Virus record (IMG/VR): IMGVR_UViG_3300046010_012134
Span: 1-32,676 of that record
Origin: a virus
Direction: 5' to 3' (one strand)
DNA length: 32,676 nucleotides
Shown here: in pieces, positions 30,980 through 32,676 of the stretch
How positions within the stretch are numbered: position 1 is the stretch's first letter
How the letters are laid out: every line of letters begins with the position of its first letter
The notes under the pieces: model-generated
Databases searched by the model: none
Told to the model about the DNA's origin: nothing
Seen by the model: only the letters and a program-made list of their open reading frames with translations
Position numbers and translations under genes: made by a program

Positions 30980-32647
30980 TTAGCCTGAACTAGCCTTCCA
31001 ATAGTCATTTCCGTCCAAAATTTCAGTTTCTATCTCAGATCCTGTAGCCATGAACCCAAAAGGAGTCAATTCATTCTCAATATCCTCTATTTCATCCTCC
31101 ATCATTCCTTTTCGGATGTCGATCGAGGTCATGTCTTTGAAATATTGTTGTCTGCAAAGCCAAGAAAATAATATTAGACACATTACCAAATCGTCCGAGT
31201 GACCATCTTCAGCTTTCCACCCCATCTCTCCATGAGACACAAATGTCATTAATTCGTCAACAATGTCCTGATCCTCAATAATTAATCGATCCTGTTCGAC
31301 CAAATTTTTGAGAATTGAACAGCCGGTTTTTTTCAACGCCACGGTTGTTCTGACTCCCTGAAGTTTGTTGCCTTTTCCGAACCCACCACTTACGACTTGA
31401 CCTTTTCTTCCCTTTGCGATGGTAGAAACTATATTTTCATATTCCAATTCAGAATGAAGAATATCAACAACCTGACCACCTATGTCGTTTACTTCGACCA
31501 GAACCCACGAATTATTATACAATCTTGCCACAGATTCTATGATATTTGGGAACACAAGAGGAGGAATTAAATTATTCCTGTATTTTGCGACAAGTTTATA
31601 TGGAGATACGCTTGCGTCTACAACCGTGAATGCACTATAATCTTTTCCTATGCCTCTAGCCACATCGACCGTCAAAATGTAAATATGATCCGGTTTTGGT
31701 TCCTCGTATATCATCAATCCGTCTTTATGTGTTTTTATTGGCTTTGACCAATTCATGGAACTCAGTTTCCACGATGCTATTAGGGTATTTGTAGATCCCA
31801 AAAATTCAGTATTATATTCCTGATTGAACTGCTCAAGACTGGTATTTGCTATCGTTTCCATCATCCATTTATCGTCGCGAAGCGGTCCACCGGGATATTT
31901 TGGAACATCTCTCCAAGAAACCTCAATTGGTATAAATTCGTTTTTTCCTTCTTCTCCCTTTTTCTTTGTGGCACCCTTCCACAACTGATAAAACTTGTTC
32001 AGTCCCCTAGGTGTGCTGGTAATGATGACTTTAGTGTCCTTACCTGCAGAGATCGTAGGGTAAACGCTGGAGAAGAAATCTTCGGCTATGTTGTTTGGAA
32101 TGTGGGCAAATTCGTCCAGATAAATGATGTTCAAAGACAGACCACGGACGGCGGATGAGCTTGTTGCGGATGCTATGACGCGAGAACCGTTTTCCAACAC
32201 TATGGATCCCTTATTCCATTCCTTCACTCCTTGCTGGAGCCATTTTGGAATGTATTGGTATGCGTTCTTGATTCTTTCCAAAATTTCATAGGCGATTGTT
32301 TTCTTGTTTGCAAGAACTGCAACATTGATATCCTGATTGAACATCACATTCCAGAGAAGATAAGCACACATAGTCAATGTTTTACCACTTTGACGGGGGA
32401 GCTTGCATATGACGAACCTGTTGTTTGCACAAGTTTCAATCATATTTTTTTGATAAGGATACGGATGATATGGAATTAGTCCTTCATCAAGAGAGACCGC
32501 TTTCATGTAGCGAGTGGCAAAATAAATCGGGTCAGAAGCACATTTGACATATTCTTCAACTTGCTCCGGGGTAAAATTTACCTTTACACCATATGGTTTC
32601 AGGTTTACATTGTCCCTATAACCCTCAAGAGATCTTTTATTCGCCAT
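30980..32647 (-). CDS. 17: Terminase large subunit gp17 (555 aa)
   Basis: The N-terminal ATPase has Walker A KLPRQSGKT at residues 82-90, Walker B IIYLDEF at residues 174-180 with the catalytic Glu, and a TSTPRG coupling motif. The C-terminal RNase H-like nuclease has TVDVARGIGKDYSAF, EVNDIGGQVVD and GHSDDLVMCLIL acidic motifs. It packages DNA into the prohead through the portal and cuts concatemers. Length is a little below T4 gp17 (610 aa). The start overlaps the end of the upstream frame by 11 bases, resembling the gp16/gp17 overlap of T4. Confidence 0.96.
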   Translation of the reverse strand: MANKRSLEGYRDNVNLKPYGVKVNFTPEQVEEYVKCASDPIYFATRYMKAVSLDEGLIPYHPYPYQKNMIETCANNRFVICKLPRQSGKTLTMCAYLLWNVMFNQDINVAVLANKKTIAYEILERIKNAYQYIPKWLQQGVKEWNKGSIVLENGSRVIASATSSSAVRGLSLNIIYLDEFAHIPNNIAEDFFSSVYPTISAGKDTKVIITSTPRGLNKFYQLWKGATKKKGEEGKNEFIPIEVSWRDVPKYPGGPLRDDKWMMETIANTSLEQFNQEYNTEFLGSTNTLIASWKLSSMNWSKPIKTHKDGLMIYEEPKPDHIYILTVDVARGIGKDYSAFTVVDASVSPYKLVAKYRNNLIPPLVFPNIIESVARLYNNSWVLVEVNDIGGQVVDILHSELEYENIVSTIAKGRKGQVVSGGFGKGNKLQGVRTTVALKKTGCSILKNLVEQDRLIIEDQDIVDELMTFVSHGEMGWKAEDGHSDDLVMCLILFSWLCRQQYFKDMTSIDIRKGMMEDEIEDIENELTPFGFMATGSEIETEILDGNDYWKASSG

Positions 32648-32676
32648 CTTTTTCTTCCAGTTTGATTTCAGTCTTC
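32637..32676 (-). CDS. 3' end of an upstream gene, probably small terminase gp16
   Basis: A frame entering from the window edge reads KTEIKLEEKDGE and stops inside the first codons of gp17. In T4-like phages gp16 immediately precedes and overlaps gp17. Only 12 residues are visible, so identity rests on position. Confidence 0.45.
   Translation of the reverse strand, partial: KTEIKLEEKDGE

Overview
The window is part of the genome of a T4-like contractile-tailed phage (myovirus). Every supported gene is on the minus strand. Hallmark T4 core proteins are recognisable from sequence and keep familiar neighbours: terminase gp17, sheath gp18, tube gp19, portal gp20, prohead core, protease gp21, scaffold gp22, capsid gp23, UvsY, UvsW, sigma gp55, nuclease pair gp47/gp46, clamp gp45, clamp loader gp44/gp62 and RegA. 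Low GC, small gp62, fibre modules and a NATAAATA-type late promoter look more like marine or freshwater T4-like phages than enteric T4. The host cannot be named from this sequence.

Layout in the direction of transcription (high to low coordinates). 32.7-22.7 kb is the virion module: end of a probable small terminase gene, gp17, a short gp18, two tandem gp19 paralogues, gp20, two prohead-core proteins, gp21, gp22 and gp23, closed by a strong rho-independent terminator. 22.7-18.7 kb holds a third tube-fold protein at the gp3 position, UvsY, UvsW, an Sm-like protein, and a GNAT-like protein whose first ten residues look like a T4 capsid-targeting sequence. 18.6-15.3 kb is the coupled gp55-gp47-gp46 operon. 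15.3-12.0 kb is a two-gene cassette of collagen-like fibre proteins lying between gp46 and gp45. 12.0-9.35 kb is a small protein, gp45, gp44, gp62 and RegA. 9.3-0 kb is a glycosyltransferase with repeats, a virion protein with an SGNH esterase domain, a 41-aa coupled gene, a 915-aa true collagen-like fibre, a small fibre-region protein, a 799-aa modular fibre and a truncated lectin-like gene.

Regulation can be partly read. Six clean copies of (A/C/G)ATAAATA, plus one weaker relative, precede gp18, gp22, gp23, UvsW and three fibre genes, and resemble gp55-dependent late promoters. Two related sigma70-like promoters with extended -10 elements precede gp55 and the gp45 operon. At several genes the predicted transcript start falls on or within about two bases of the ATG, suggesting leaderless mRNAs.

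Points most worth follow-up: the predicted head-packaged GNAT-like protein, the late-promoter fibre cassette inside the early replication module, the near-identical 161-bp repeat shared by two fibre loci, and the short-leader promoter geometry. No tRNA, CRISPR array or insertion sequence was seen, and no gene-free stretch exceeds 300 bases.
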